Source: Candidatus Kapaibacterium sp.
Lineage (GTDB): Bacteria > Bacteroidota > Ignavibacteria > Kapaibacteriales > Kapaibacteriaceae
Length of the DNA: 43,265 nucleotides
NCBI GenBank assembly: GCA_030833725.1
Contig: JAURGP010000014.1
Span: 1 to 43,265 of the forward strand
Direction: 5' to 3'
Below the pieces are notes generated by a model that made no database searches, was not told the DNA's origin, and saw nothing but the letters and a program-made list of their open reading frames with translations. Within the stretch, counting starts at the first letter, position 1. Every line of letters begins with the position of its first letter. This document shows positions 1 through 6,817 of this stretch, one piece after another. Position numbers and translations under genes: made by a program.

Positions 1-115
1 CAAGACGTGGAAAGGACTGTACATCTTCGACAACCCTGACGATCTGATGAGCCGAACCCTCGACAATCACCATCAGGATGGTATTCGACCCGATGTCGAT
101 TCCGGCAGCTGTCAC
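1..115 (-). CDS. Ppx/GppA-family phosphatase, N-terminus only
   Basis: The gene runs off the left edge; only the first 38 codons are present. A GTG start at 115 is followed by [16 protein letters not shown], which is the phosphate-1 loop (DxGSNT) at the extreme N-terminus of exopolyphosphatase/guanosine pentaphosphatase proteins of the ASKHA ATPase fold. The following residues ([11 protein letters not shown]) also fit the family, where a conserved R-LG follows strand 3. The family hydrolyses polyphosphate or the pppGpp 5' phosphate in the cytoplasm. The start codon overlaps the stop of the methylmalonyl-CoA mutase gene as GTGA, so the two are probably translationally coupled. Which of the two activities applies cannot be said from 38 residues. 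Confidence 0.8.
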   Translation of the reverse strand, partial: MTAAGIDIGSNTILMVIVEGSAHQIVRVVEDVQSFPRL

Positions 116-2268
116 CGAACAGTACCAATCACACGCTCGATAGCGTCGAGAACTTCAGAGGCTGCCTGGAGAATGTTCGTTCCCGGACCAAACACACTGC
201 TGACGCCCATCTCGCGCAACGTTGGAACGTCTGCCGGGGGAATCACCCCCCCAACCACAACGAGGATATCATCGGCATCCTCGAGCGCCAGTGCGTTCTG
301 TAACTGAGGGATGAGCGTGAGATGGCCTGCTGCTTGCGAGGAAATCCCAACAACGTGTACGTCGTTGTCAGCTGCAAGGCGAGCAACTTCTTCGGGCGTT
401 GCGAAGAGGGGACCAATGTCCACATCAAAGCCAATATCAGCAAACGACGTCGCAATCACCTTGGCACCACGATCGTGGCCATCCTGACCGAGTTTGGCCA
501 CAAGGATACGCGGCCGACGTCCTACCCGACGCTCAAAGTCTACCACACGCGCATGAAGCCGATCGAACTCGGGGTCGTGGGCATACTGTTGCGCATACAC
601 ACCTTCAATCGCCATGGTTGTCGCCTCGTAGCGTGAAAACACCTCCGTCATGGCGTCGGTAATCTCGCCAACGGTTGCTCGGACACGTGCACAGTGAATG
701 GCAGCCTCGAGGAGGTTGCCTTTGCCTGTGCGCGCAATACTGGTAAGCTGCTCGAGTGCCTGGTGCACTGCAGATGCACTTCGCGTGGACCGTATCTGCT
801 CCAAGCGAGCCACCTGTGCAGCCCGCACAGCCGTGTTATCGATCGACAGCACATCGATGTCTGGCTCGTCGGCCAGTTCGTATCGGTTGACACCTACAAT
901 CACTTCCTCGCCACGGTCGATGCGTGCCTGCCGAATCGTCGCCGACTGTTCAATCCGCATCTTGGGAATACCTGCCTGAATCGCCTTCGTCATACCGCCG
1001 GCCTGGTCGACTTCGTGGAGCAGCACGGAGGCCTGCGACACCAACTGGTCTGTGAGCGCTTCAACATAGTACGAACCGCCAAGAGGATCGATCACATCGG
1101 TGATGTGTGATTCTTCAGCCAGAATCAGCTGGGTGTTACGGGCAATCCGAGCACTGGTTTCAGTGGGAAGACCCAGAGCCTCATCGAAGGAGTTCGTGTG
1201 AAGGGACTGCGTTCCACCGAGCGTTGCCGCCATGGCTTCGATAGTTGTCCGTACAATGTTGTTGTAGGGATCTTGCGCTGTGAGCGACCATCCCGACGTC
1301 TGACAGTGTGTCCGGAGCATCAGTGACTGCTCCTTCTTCGGGTGGAAGGCCTGCATTTGCTCGGCCCAGAGTCGTCGCGCTGCACGGAGCTTGGCCACCT
1401 CCATGAAGAAGTTCATCCCAATGGCAAAGAAGAACGAAAGCCTCGGGGCAAAGCTGTCGACGTCCATTCCGGCAGCCATGGCCGTTCGTACATACTCAAG
1501 GCCGTCGGCGATGGTGTAGGCCAGTTCCTGGACTGCCGTGGCTCCCGCCTCATGCATGTGATAGCCGGAGATCGAAATCGAGTTGAACCGCGGCATCGCC
1601 CTAGACGTGTAGGCAATGATGTCGGCAACGATTCTCATCGATGGTTCCGGAGGATAGATGTACGTGTTCCGAACCATGAACTCTTTGAGAATATCGTTCT
1701 GGATCGTACCACTAAGCTGTTCCGGAGCAACACCTTGCTCTTCTGCGGCAACAATGAACATCGCCAAGATGGGAATCACGGCGCCGTTCATCGTCATGGA
1801 CACGCTCATCTCGGAGAGCGGTATGCCATCGAAGAGGATCTTCATGTCTTCGACTGAGTCAATGGCCACACCGGCCTTGCCCACATCGCCTACGACGCGT
1901 GGGTGATCGGAGTCATAGCCACGGTGGGTAGCAAGGTCGAAGGCTACAGAGAGTCCGCGCTGACCCGCCGCCAATGCCTTGCGATAGAAGGCATTCGACT
2001 CCTCAGCCGTTGAGAACCCTGCATACTGGCGGATGGTCCAGGGACGGTTCGTGTACATGGTGGCATACGGACCACGCACGTACGGGAAACTGCCTGGCAT
2101 TCCATGACGGTTGCCAAGATCACCAAGATCATCAGCCGTATAGATCGGGCGAACCGGAATACCTTCTGCCGTGTGATGGATGTGCTCTTCCACGGAAGAA
2201 CCTTTCCATTCCGCCTCGGCTCGTTGTTTCCACGTGTTGAATGATTCTGACATTCCTGGCTGCGACAT
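112..2268 (-). CDS. scpA: Methylmalonyl-CoA mutase, large/alpha chain (adenosylcobalamin-dependent)
   Basis: 718 residues, the full usual length. The enzyme interconverts (R)-methylmalonyl-CoA and succinyl-CoA using adenosylcobalamin. The TIM-barrel half has the substrate-channel segments ([16 protein letters not shown] near residue 90; [14 protein letters not shown]; the SGYHMHEAG histidine; the [14 protein letters not shown] stretch). The C-terminal B12 domain has D596-x-H598-x-x-G601, whose histidine replaces the lower cobalt ligand, then a GG loop near 674. No small-subunit gene adjoins it, so a homodimer like E. coli Sbm or the human enzyme is likely, unless a small subunit is encoded elsewhere. 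MeaB, its GTPase chaperone, is coded 36 kb away. Start chosen at 2268; a second ATG five codons later (2253) is possible. A promoter core ends four bases before the ATG, implying a leaderless or nearly leaderless transcript. Confidence 0.96.
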   Translation of the reverse strand: MSQPGMSESFNTWKQRAEAEWKGSSVEEHIHHTAEGIPVRPIYTADDLGDLGNRHGMPGSFPYVRGPYATMYTNRPWTIRQYAGFSTAEESNAFYRKALAAGQRGLSVAFDLATHRGYDSDHPRVVGDVGKAGVAIDSVEDMKILFDGIPLSEMSVSMTMNGAVIPILAMFIVAAEEQGVAPEQLSGTIQNDILKEFMVRNTYIYPPEPSMRIVADIIAYTSRAMPRFNSISISGYHMHEAGATAVQELAYTIADGLEYVRTAMAAGMDVDSFAPRLSFFFAIGMNFFMEVAKLRAARRLWAEQMQAFHPKKEQSLMLRTHCQTSGWSLTAQDPYNNIVRTTIEAMAATLGGTQSLHTNSFDEALGLPTETSARIARNTQLILAEESHITDVIDPLGGSYYVEALTDQLVSQASVLLHEVDQAGGMTKAIQAGIPKMRIEQSATIRQARIDRGEEVIVGVNRYELADEPDIDVLSIDNTAVRAAQVARLEQIRSTRSASAVHQALEQLTSIARTGKGNLLEAAIHCARVRATVGEITDAMTEVFSRYEATTMAIEGVYAQQYAHDPEFDRLHARVVDFERRVGRRPRILVAKLGQDGHDRGAKVIATSFADIGFDVDIGPLFATPEEVARLAADNDVHVVGISSQAAGHLTLIPQLQNALALEDADDILVVVGGVIPPADVPTLREMGVSSVFGPGTNILQAASEVLDAIERVIGTVR

Positions 2269-2272
2269 AGGG

Positions 2273-2304
2273 CAAATATAGGGTTACCGAGGTGGTGACT
2301 TCAA
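2273..2304 (-). promoter_or_regulatory. Bacteroidota-type promoter of the methylmalonyl-CoA mutase gene
   Basis: Reading the minus strand, TTG (2304-2302) is followed by 21 bp and then TATATTTG (2280-2273), a perfect match to the TAnnTTTG -7 element with a -33 TTG at the usual distance. Only CCCT separates the element from the ATG at 2268. The -33 part lies in the end of the upstream CPBP-TPR gene, so the mutase can be transcribed separately from the operon. Confidence 0.7.
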
Positions 2305-4050
2305 CGCGGTTTCCGCCTCGGCATGAGAACCATCGATGTCGTCGAGCGTAAGGACGTACTTGTAGAACTTGACGGCCATTGGACGGTTGTTCAGAGCATC
2401 GTAGCTCCGAGCAATGTTCAGGTTCGCCTTCACGGTGAATCCGCTGGTTTCGTCGTCCACAACCTTGCTGGCCTGAGTGCTCTTGTAGAAGTACTTGATG
2501 GCCAACTCGTACTCACGTGCTCGCATTCGACCAAGTCCGATGTAGTAGAGCGCCTCGCGAGCAGCATACTCGTCGTAGCCGGGTTGCTTGTCCATGTAGT
2601 TCAGTAGGACGGATCGCCACAGAACCTCCATCGTATCGAGTCGTCCAAGTCGTACCAGACACCGACCCAGTGCCCTCTGAAACTCTGGATTCCGTGGAAA
2701 CCGCGTTGCTAGCTCCAGCGCATACGGATAGGCTCTCTGAGCATCACGTTCAAATGTGAAGTAGGCAGAAACCAAGATGGACTTGGCCTCGACCTCGGCA
2801 TAACGAGCCTGATTGGCAGCGGCCTTGAGCTGTAACAGCCCTAACGTGCGATCGCCCTTGGGGAGGAACAGCATTGCTGGATTCAAGAGCGGATACTTCT
2901 CCGGCATCACGACGGCAAAGTAGTTGTAAAGCCCCGTACCCAACATGATATCGTGGTTGGAAGGGGCGATCTTTTGACACTGCTGCAGAATCTCGAGTCC
3001 GTCTTTGCCATCGTTGACAGCATCAAGGTAGGCACCTCGAACTGCGTGATATCGACCACGAAATCCTAAGGCTCCACCCTTGAAGAAGAGAGCTACGACG
3101 TCCTGTTCATCCCGGGCCAGAAGCGTATCACATACGGCCAATACCCGATCGATCTTGGTACGAAACACGTCATCGTGACGATAACTGCGTTTGTTGAGCG
3201 TGATTCGCCACCAGTCCACCATGGCATCCATGAAGTACGAGGCCGGATGTTCCGGATAGCGTCTCTGGACTTCACTGAAGATGGCCTCAGCCTCCGTGAA
3301 CTCTACGTTGTACACATGCTGGATGCCACGCTGCACAAGGGAATCAGCGTCGCTGCGCATCATAATCCACTGCGCTGGCAGAGCTGTTGGCAGAACCAAC
3401 AGTCCACAGGCGATGATCACCGCTCGCAGAGCTCGAGACGGGCGAGACGGACGAATCCAACCGGCAATCACCACAATGATGCCAAGGAGAGCAACGGTCG
3501 TTACCAGACCTTGTTCTACGCCAAATGGTCCACTGACCAGCCAGAGGAGAGACGGATCCATCATCGACGTATCAAGTGTGGCCCACCATCCAGTCGATCC
3601 CATGCCGCTTACAGCACCGACTACGGCCGCCACAGCAACGTTCCACATCACATGAAAGCCAATAGCACCACCCAGCGAGGCCGTGCGAATGCGCAGGGTG
3701 CCCAAGAGCACGCCAGCGATAGCCACGTTGGCAGCCGCAAGTGCCGACACTCCAGGATTCATGAGGTGGGCCGCACTGAACACCACCGCACAGATGCCGA
3801 CGGCTGCAGCGTCATTCCACCTTCGCCGCAGCCATGAGAACAATGGGCCACGAAACACGAGCTCTTCCAGAACACCTGCGGCAATAACCGTAATGGCAGA
3901 CCATCCCACCGAGGAGCGACGTACCATCCAGAGGTCCGACCACTCGAAGCGGGCCCCCAGAAGCAGACTCATCACGGCAATAAAGCCGACGCCGGCGAGT
4001 GCAAGACCCGCCCCCATGACAACGGCCATCAGATGTGCTCGTACTACCAT
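2284..4050 (-). CDS. CPBP intramembrane protease domain fused to a secreted TPR domain
   Basis: 588 residues in one uninterrupted frame. The N-terminal third is a multi-helix CPBP (CAAX protease/bacteriocin-processing) domain: E62-E63-x3-R67, F91-x3-H95 and H133-x3-N137 supply the expected catalytic/metal residues. After a last helix, residues 206-227 read like an ordinary signal peptide (basic start, hydrophobic core, A-L-P-A-Q end). The remaining 360 residues are TPR-like helices (YNVEFTEAEAIFSEVQRRYP; YYIGLGRMRAREYELAIKYFYKS). So a membrane protease appears joined to what was once a separate exported TPR protein, with the former signal peptide serving as a transmembrane segment that would place the TPRs outside the cytoplasmic membrane. 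GTG codons at 3474 and 3471 could permit separate translation of the TPR half. The start overlaps the preceding gene by 7 bp. Substrate unknown. Confidence 0.82.
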   Translation of the reverse strand: MVVRAHLMAVVMGAGLALAGVGFIAVMSLLLGARFEWSDLWMVRRSSVGWSAITVIAAGVLEELVFRGPLFSWLRRRWNDAAAVGICAVVFSAAHLMNPGVSALAAANVAIAGVLLGTLRIRTASLGGAIGFHVMWNVAVAAVVGAVSGMGSTGWWATLDTSMMDPSLLWLVSGPFGVEQGLVTTVALLGIIVVIAGWIRPSRPSRALRAVIIACGLLVLPTALPAQWIMMRSDADSLVQRGIQHVYNVEFTEAEAIFSEVQRRYPEHPASYFMDAMVDWWRITLNKRSYRHDDVFRTKIDRVLAVCDTLLARDEQDVVALFFKGGALGFRGRYHAVRGAYLDAVNDGKDGLEILQQCQKIAPSNHDIMLGTGLYNYFAVVMPEKYPLLNPAMLFLPKGDRTLGLLQLKAAANQARYAEVEAKSILVSAYFTFERDAQRAYPYALELATRFPRNPEFQRALGRCLVRLGRLDTMEVLWRSVLLNYMDKQPGYDEYAAREALYYIGLGRMRAREYELAIKYFYKSTQASKVVDDETSGFTVKANLNIARSYDALNNRPMAVKFYKYVLTLDDIDGSHAEAETALKSPPR

Positions 4051-4538
4051 GGCAACTCAGATACAAACGCAAGCAGTGGGACAGACCCAGCAACAACATA
4101 CCATCGTGTAGGAGTTTGTCGCAGGTACGATGCGATGAATGCCGAACCAAGAGAGATGGCGACCATCAGGGTCATGCCGTCACTCGGTACGACCGACAGC
4201 CACACGGCCGCCAGGAGAACAGCAGTCACGATGCGACGGAAACCCACACCGAATCCCTCACGCTCCATCCACGACCAGATCGTGTCGTGGGTCACCAACA
4301 CCGGCCACAGCGGTATCAATAGTACAGACGCGGACCCAGTGAGCGCAGAGGTTCGTGGTAGCAACCCACAGGATGCCGTCCGAAGCAACATACCCGCAAA
4401 AAGTACCACTGGCAGAGCTTCTTCTCTCAGCGGACTCACGGCAGCACCAATCAGGAGTACAACGAGCAGAATGTGTAACCGAGTGTTCCATGTCAGGAAC
4501 GTGAGATACGACCGCTCGCGTGAGGAGGGTTGTGTCAC
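4044..4538 (-). CDS. Hydrophobic membrane protein, faint EcfT/CbiQ-like features
   Basis: 164 residues with about five hydrophobic segments, so an integral inner-membrane protein. GTG start at 4538 overlaps the stop of the HicB-like gene (GTGA), and its own end overlaps the CPBP-TPR start by 7 bp; this tight packing argues that it is real and co-translated. The stretch around W-M-E-R-E-G-F-G-V-G-F-R-R-I-V and the N-terminal helix pair loosely recall transmembrane subunits of energy-coupling-factor transporters (EcfT/CbiQ). However, the protein is some 80 residues too short and the cytoplasmic coupling helices with their Ala-Arg-Gly motifs are absent. I treat it as a protein of unknown function; the transporter idea is a weak inference. 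Confidence 0.6.
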   Translation of the reverse strand: MTQPSSRERSYLTFLTWNTRLHILLVVLLIGAAVSPLREEALPVVLFAGMLLRTASCGLLPRTSALTGSASVLLIPLWPVLVTHDTIWSWMEREGFGVGFRRIVTAVLLAAVWLSVVPSDGMTLMVAISLGSAFIASYLRQTPTRWYVVAGSVPLLAFVSELPW

Positions 4539-4729
4539 TGCTGTTCGGAGGTCCCGAGTGAGGAGATGTATTGACGAATGTACTCGCGCATCGCTTCTTC
4601 AACCTCTTCGTGCGCCGTGCCTTTGATCATGTGTGCTAGCTGCGGACAGTACGACGCGTAATCGGCTTCATCGCGACGGCGAATCAGGATTTCATAGTCT
4701 TCGGGGTTTGTACTCGTACTACGTTGCAT
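4535..4729 (-). CDS. Small HicB-like protein without a HicA partner
   Basis: 64 residues from an ATG at 4729. The sequence YEILIRRR...Y.SYCPQL...IKGTAHEEVEEAMREYIRQYI has the layout of the HicB/partial RNase H-like antitoxin fold: a short beta strand, the CP-L core, then a turn and a long helix. HicB proteins normally neutralise a HicA mRNA interferase, but no HicA-sized gene with a double-stranded-RNA-binding-like fold lies next to it. The neighbours are a TPR protein 25 bp upstream and a membrane protein whose GTG start overlaps its stop. It may be a domesticated orphan member rather than an antitoxin. No DNA-binding extension (RHH or HTH) is present. Confidence 0.72.
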   Translation of the reverse strand: MQRSTSTNPEDYEILIRRRDEADYASYCPQLAHMIKGTAHEEVEEAMREYIRQYISSLGTSEQQ

Positions 4730-4754
4730 CGTCGAGAGTCCTTGATGTGGTGTG

Positions 4755-6362
4755 TTAGCGGTAGCGATCAAGACGGTTCTGTACATTGGAGCGTGTAGGG
4801 TCCTTTTCGAGGCACATCTTCCACGCGCGGACGGCACCATCAAGATCACCAAGTTGCTCAAGAATGAAGCCAAGATGCTCATAGTGAGTGGCACTTCCTC
4901 CAACCTGAATGGCCCGCTCGATGAAGAGCCGGGCTTCCGAGTACTCGCCGCGCTGGTAGAGAACCCAGGCGTAGGTGTCGAGGTAGGCTGGAAGATCCGG
5001 GTTCTGCTGGAGTGCGCGGTACGACCAGATGCGAGCCTTGTCCAGATCGCTGCCTTGCTCGGCCAGCATGTAGGCATAATTATTCAAGGCCATCGGATTC
5101 ATCGGGTCGAGCTGCAGTACCATGGCGTAACAGGCCATCGCACTGTCGGCCTGCTCCATTCGATCGTAGATCGAACCCAGCTGTAACCACACATCCGTAA
5201 GGCTTGGATCCAGTTCGAGCGCAACGTAGTAGTAGGGGAGTGCCTGGTCAACGTCGGGTACCGACACATACGCGTCGCCGATTGCCTGTAAGTACCGAGG
5301 ATTAGCGGCGTGAAGGGGCTGCCACGTCAGCAACAAGGATGCGGCCATGGAGGGATATCCAAAACCGAGCACCATACCAGCTTGCTGCATGAGGGCATCA
5401 GCATCATACTGCACCATCTCTGAGGCCATCTCCACAGCCTGTAGCCCCCTGTCGCGATCTCCAATAGAGAGTGCAACAGCAGCAGCCAGCGACGTAAGAG
5501 GATAGGATTGAGAAAATCGTGCGCATGCACTATCAACAATGCGTTGAGTTTCCGACAGGTGTAGCTGTGCCACCAAGCTATCCTGAAGCAGACTCTGCAA
5601 CAGTGTGCCCCATACAGCGGTCGCTGACGAGCCGTCAAGGGGTGAGCGCTTCCAGTCCACGGCAACGGAAACGGCATCACTCACCCGACCGGCACTCACG
5701 TACGATTCAATCAATCGCGCCGACAGTTCCACATTGCGTCGATCAAGGGTTCGTCCTTTTTCCAGGGTTTCGATAACCGCCCCCTGATCACGTAGGCGAT
5801 CATACAGTCCGGCAATGCGAAGGTAGAGTTCCGGCGATGGGTCGTCGGTTGCGAGCCGCTCGAATACTCCGATGGCTTTGCGCGCATCGCGCGGTTCGTA
5901 CAGCCGAGCTAATGTATAGAGTTGTCGACGCGTTGGTTCGAGCTGTAGGATGCGCTCATAGGCTACGATGCCGTCGTCGTACCTCCCCGAGGCAATGTGG
6001 AGCTCCGCAAGCAACTCCCACGCCTCACTTCTGACGGAATCCCGCGCTAAGGCAAGCTGTACGTACGTTTCAGCGCGATCGAGCTTCTTGAGTTCGATAT
6101 ATGATCGAGCAATCGCCACCAAGGTGACAACGGCAGAATCGAACCGGAGGGATTCCTGAAACTCGAGTATGGCTTCAGCATGGCGGTTGCCTTGAAGCTG
6201 GAGAGTGGTGCCGGCGATGAAGTAGCGACGTGCCGTGCGGACACGGTCTGTAGAATCTTGAGCGTCTGAAGGGGCACCAACGGAAGCACGTGCCGTGGAG
6301 AAGCTCGCAACAGCAAGGATGATCGTGCAAAGAAACGTCAGGACCGGTGTCATGGTTATCAT
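4755..6362 (-). CDS. Exported tetratricopeptide-repeat protein
   Basis: 535 residues. An N-terminal hydrophobic stretch ending S-F-S-T-A-R-A-S looks like a cleavable signal peptide, so the protein is probably periplasmic or outer-membrane associated. Nearly all the rest is TPR repeats with the W/L-G/A-Y-A-P spacing, for example SVRSEAWELLAELHIASGRYD, LYTLARLYEPRDARKAIGVFERL and MALNNYAYMLAEQGSDLDKAR; some 11-13 repeats fit. Such proteins are protein-interaction scaffolds; no enzymatic domain is visible. Alternative ATG at 6353. It starts the minus-strand operon that continues through the HicB-like, membrane and CPBP-TPR genes, and it is separated from rpmB by a good terminator. No TAnnTTTG element was found in front of it. 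Confidence 0.88.
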   Translation of the reverse strand: MITMTPVLTFLCTIILAVASFSTARASVGAPSDAQDSTDRVRTARRYFIAGTTLQLQGNRHAEAILEFQESLRFDSAVVTLVAIARSYIELKKLDRAETYVQLALARDSVRSEAWELLAELHIASGRYDDGIVAYERILQLEPTRRQLYTLARLYEPRDARKAIGVFERLATDDPSPELYLRIAGLYDRLRDQGAVIETLEKGRTLDRRNVELSARLIESYVSAGRVSDAVSVAVDWKRSPLDGSSATAVWGTLLQSLLQDSLVAQLHLSETQRIVDSACARFSQSYPLTSLAAAVALSIGDRDRGLQAVEMASEMVQYDADALMQQAGMVLGFGYPSMAASLLLTWQPLHAANPRYLQAIGDAYVSVPDVDQALPYYYVALELDPSLTDVWLQLGSIYDRMEQADSAMACYAMVLQLDPMNPMALNNYAYMLAEQGSDLDKARIWSYRALQQNPDLPAYLDTYAWVLYQRGEYSEARLFIERAIQVGGSATHYEHLGFILEQLGDLDGAVRAWKMCLEKDPTRSNVQNRLDRYR

Positions 6363-6372
6363 ATTGAGCGTG

Positions 6373-6397
6373 AAAAAGGCCGCACGTTGGCGGCCTT
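6373..6397 (-). terminator. Intrinsic terminator after rpmB
   Basis: On the minus strand the sequence AAGGCCGC-CAACGT-GCGGCCTT is a perfect 8-bp GC-rich stem with a 6-base loop, followed at once by a T run (TTTTT counted with the stem end). It lies 43 bp past the rpmB stop and only 11 bp before the ATG of the TPR gene, so that gene needs either read-through or a promoter I could not recognise. Confidence 0.85.
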
Positions 6398-6440
6398 CCT
6401 CTTCTATGCTTGCACGACGTTCTACGAAATGAGACGGCCG

Positions 6441-6662
6441 TTATTTTGCGGCACGCTTCTTCATTTCGGTGTACCCCACCTTGTCGAGTGTCTTCAGGGC
6501 GCGGGCCGTAGCCTTCACCGTTACCCACCGACCTTCTTCGGGTACCCACACACGCTTCTTCTGAATGTTCGGAAGAAAACGGCGACGCGTCTTGTTGTTA
6601 GCGTGCGATACGTTGTTACCGTACATCACACCAACGCCGGTAAGCTCACAGCGACGAGACAT
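6441..6662 (-). CDS. rpmB: 50S ribosomal protein L28
   Basis: 73 residues, typical L28 size. The N-terminus [32 protein letters not shown] is the L28 signature (C-x2-TG, GN-VSH-N-KT-R-F-PN); the C-terminus ends in lysine-rich residues. It is a component of the large ribosomal subunit. It stands as a single-gene transcription unit with its own promoter 40 bp upstream and a terminator downstream. Only one cysteine is seen near the N-terminus, so it is the zinc-free form. It is divergent from uvrA. Confidence 0.97.
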   Translation of the reverse strand: MSRRCELTGVGVMYGNNVSHANNKTRRRFLPNIQKKRVWVPEEGRWVTVKATARALKTLDKVGYTEMKKRAAK

Positions 6663-6702
6663 GGGACTAACTCCAATTCCTGGTTGACTTAATACAAGAC
6701 TA

Positions 6703-6733
6703 CAAACTTATACACACTTTATCTCCTAAGCAA
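6703..6733 (-). promoter_or_regulatory. Bacteroidota-type promoter of rpmB
   Basis: Minus strand: TTG (6733-6731), 20 bp, then TAAGTTTG (6710-6703), matching TTG-N19-21-TAnnTTTG. The predicted transcript would begin about 35 bases before the rpmB ATG at 6662. The element adjoins one copy of a TATACACAC direct repeat (6709-6717) described under findings. Confidence 0.75.
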
Positions 6734-6799
6734 GCACTGTGCCAGCTCTATACACACCTGTGTGTTGGTTACCGTAGGGAGGAAGTCCGTCTTGAGCCG

Positions 6800-6807
6800 T
6801 ACTTTTG
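6800..6807 (+). promoter_or_regulatory. -7 promoter element of uvrA
   Basis: TACTTTTG is a perfect TAnnTTTG match ending 10 bp before the uvrA ATG at 6818, implying a 5' leader of only about five bases. No TTG sits at the expected -33 distance, so the promoter may be weak or activator-dependent; an inverted repeat ACACACCTGTGTGT lies upstream at 6752-6765. Confidence 0.55.
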
Positions 6808-6817
6808 GGGTTGCCAT

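Noticed and set aside
3175-3837. A 220-codon plus-strand frame opposite the CPBP-TPR gene
   Set aside because: Low-complexity composition typical of an antisense shadow; the minus-strand frame carries intact CPBP motifs.
4730-5077. Longer N-terminal extension of the HicB-like gene
   Set aside because: It lies wholly within the TPR gene in another frame and has shadow composition.
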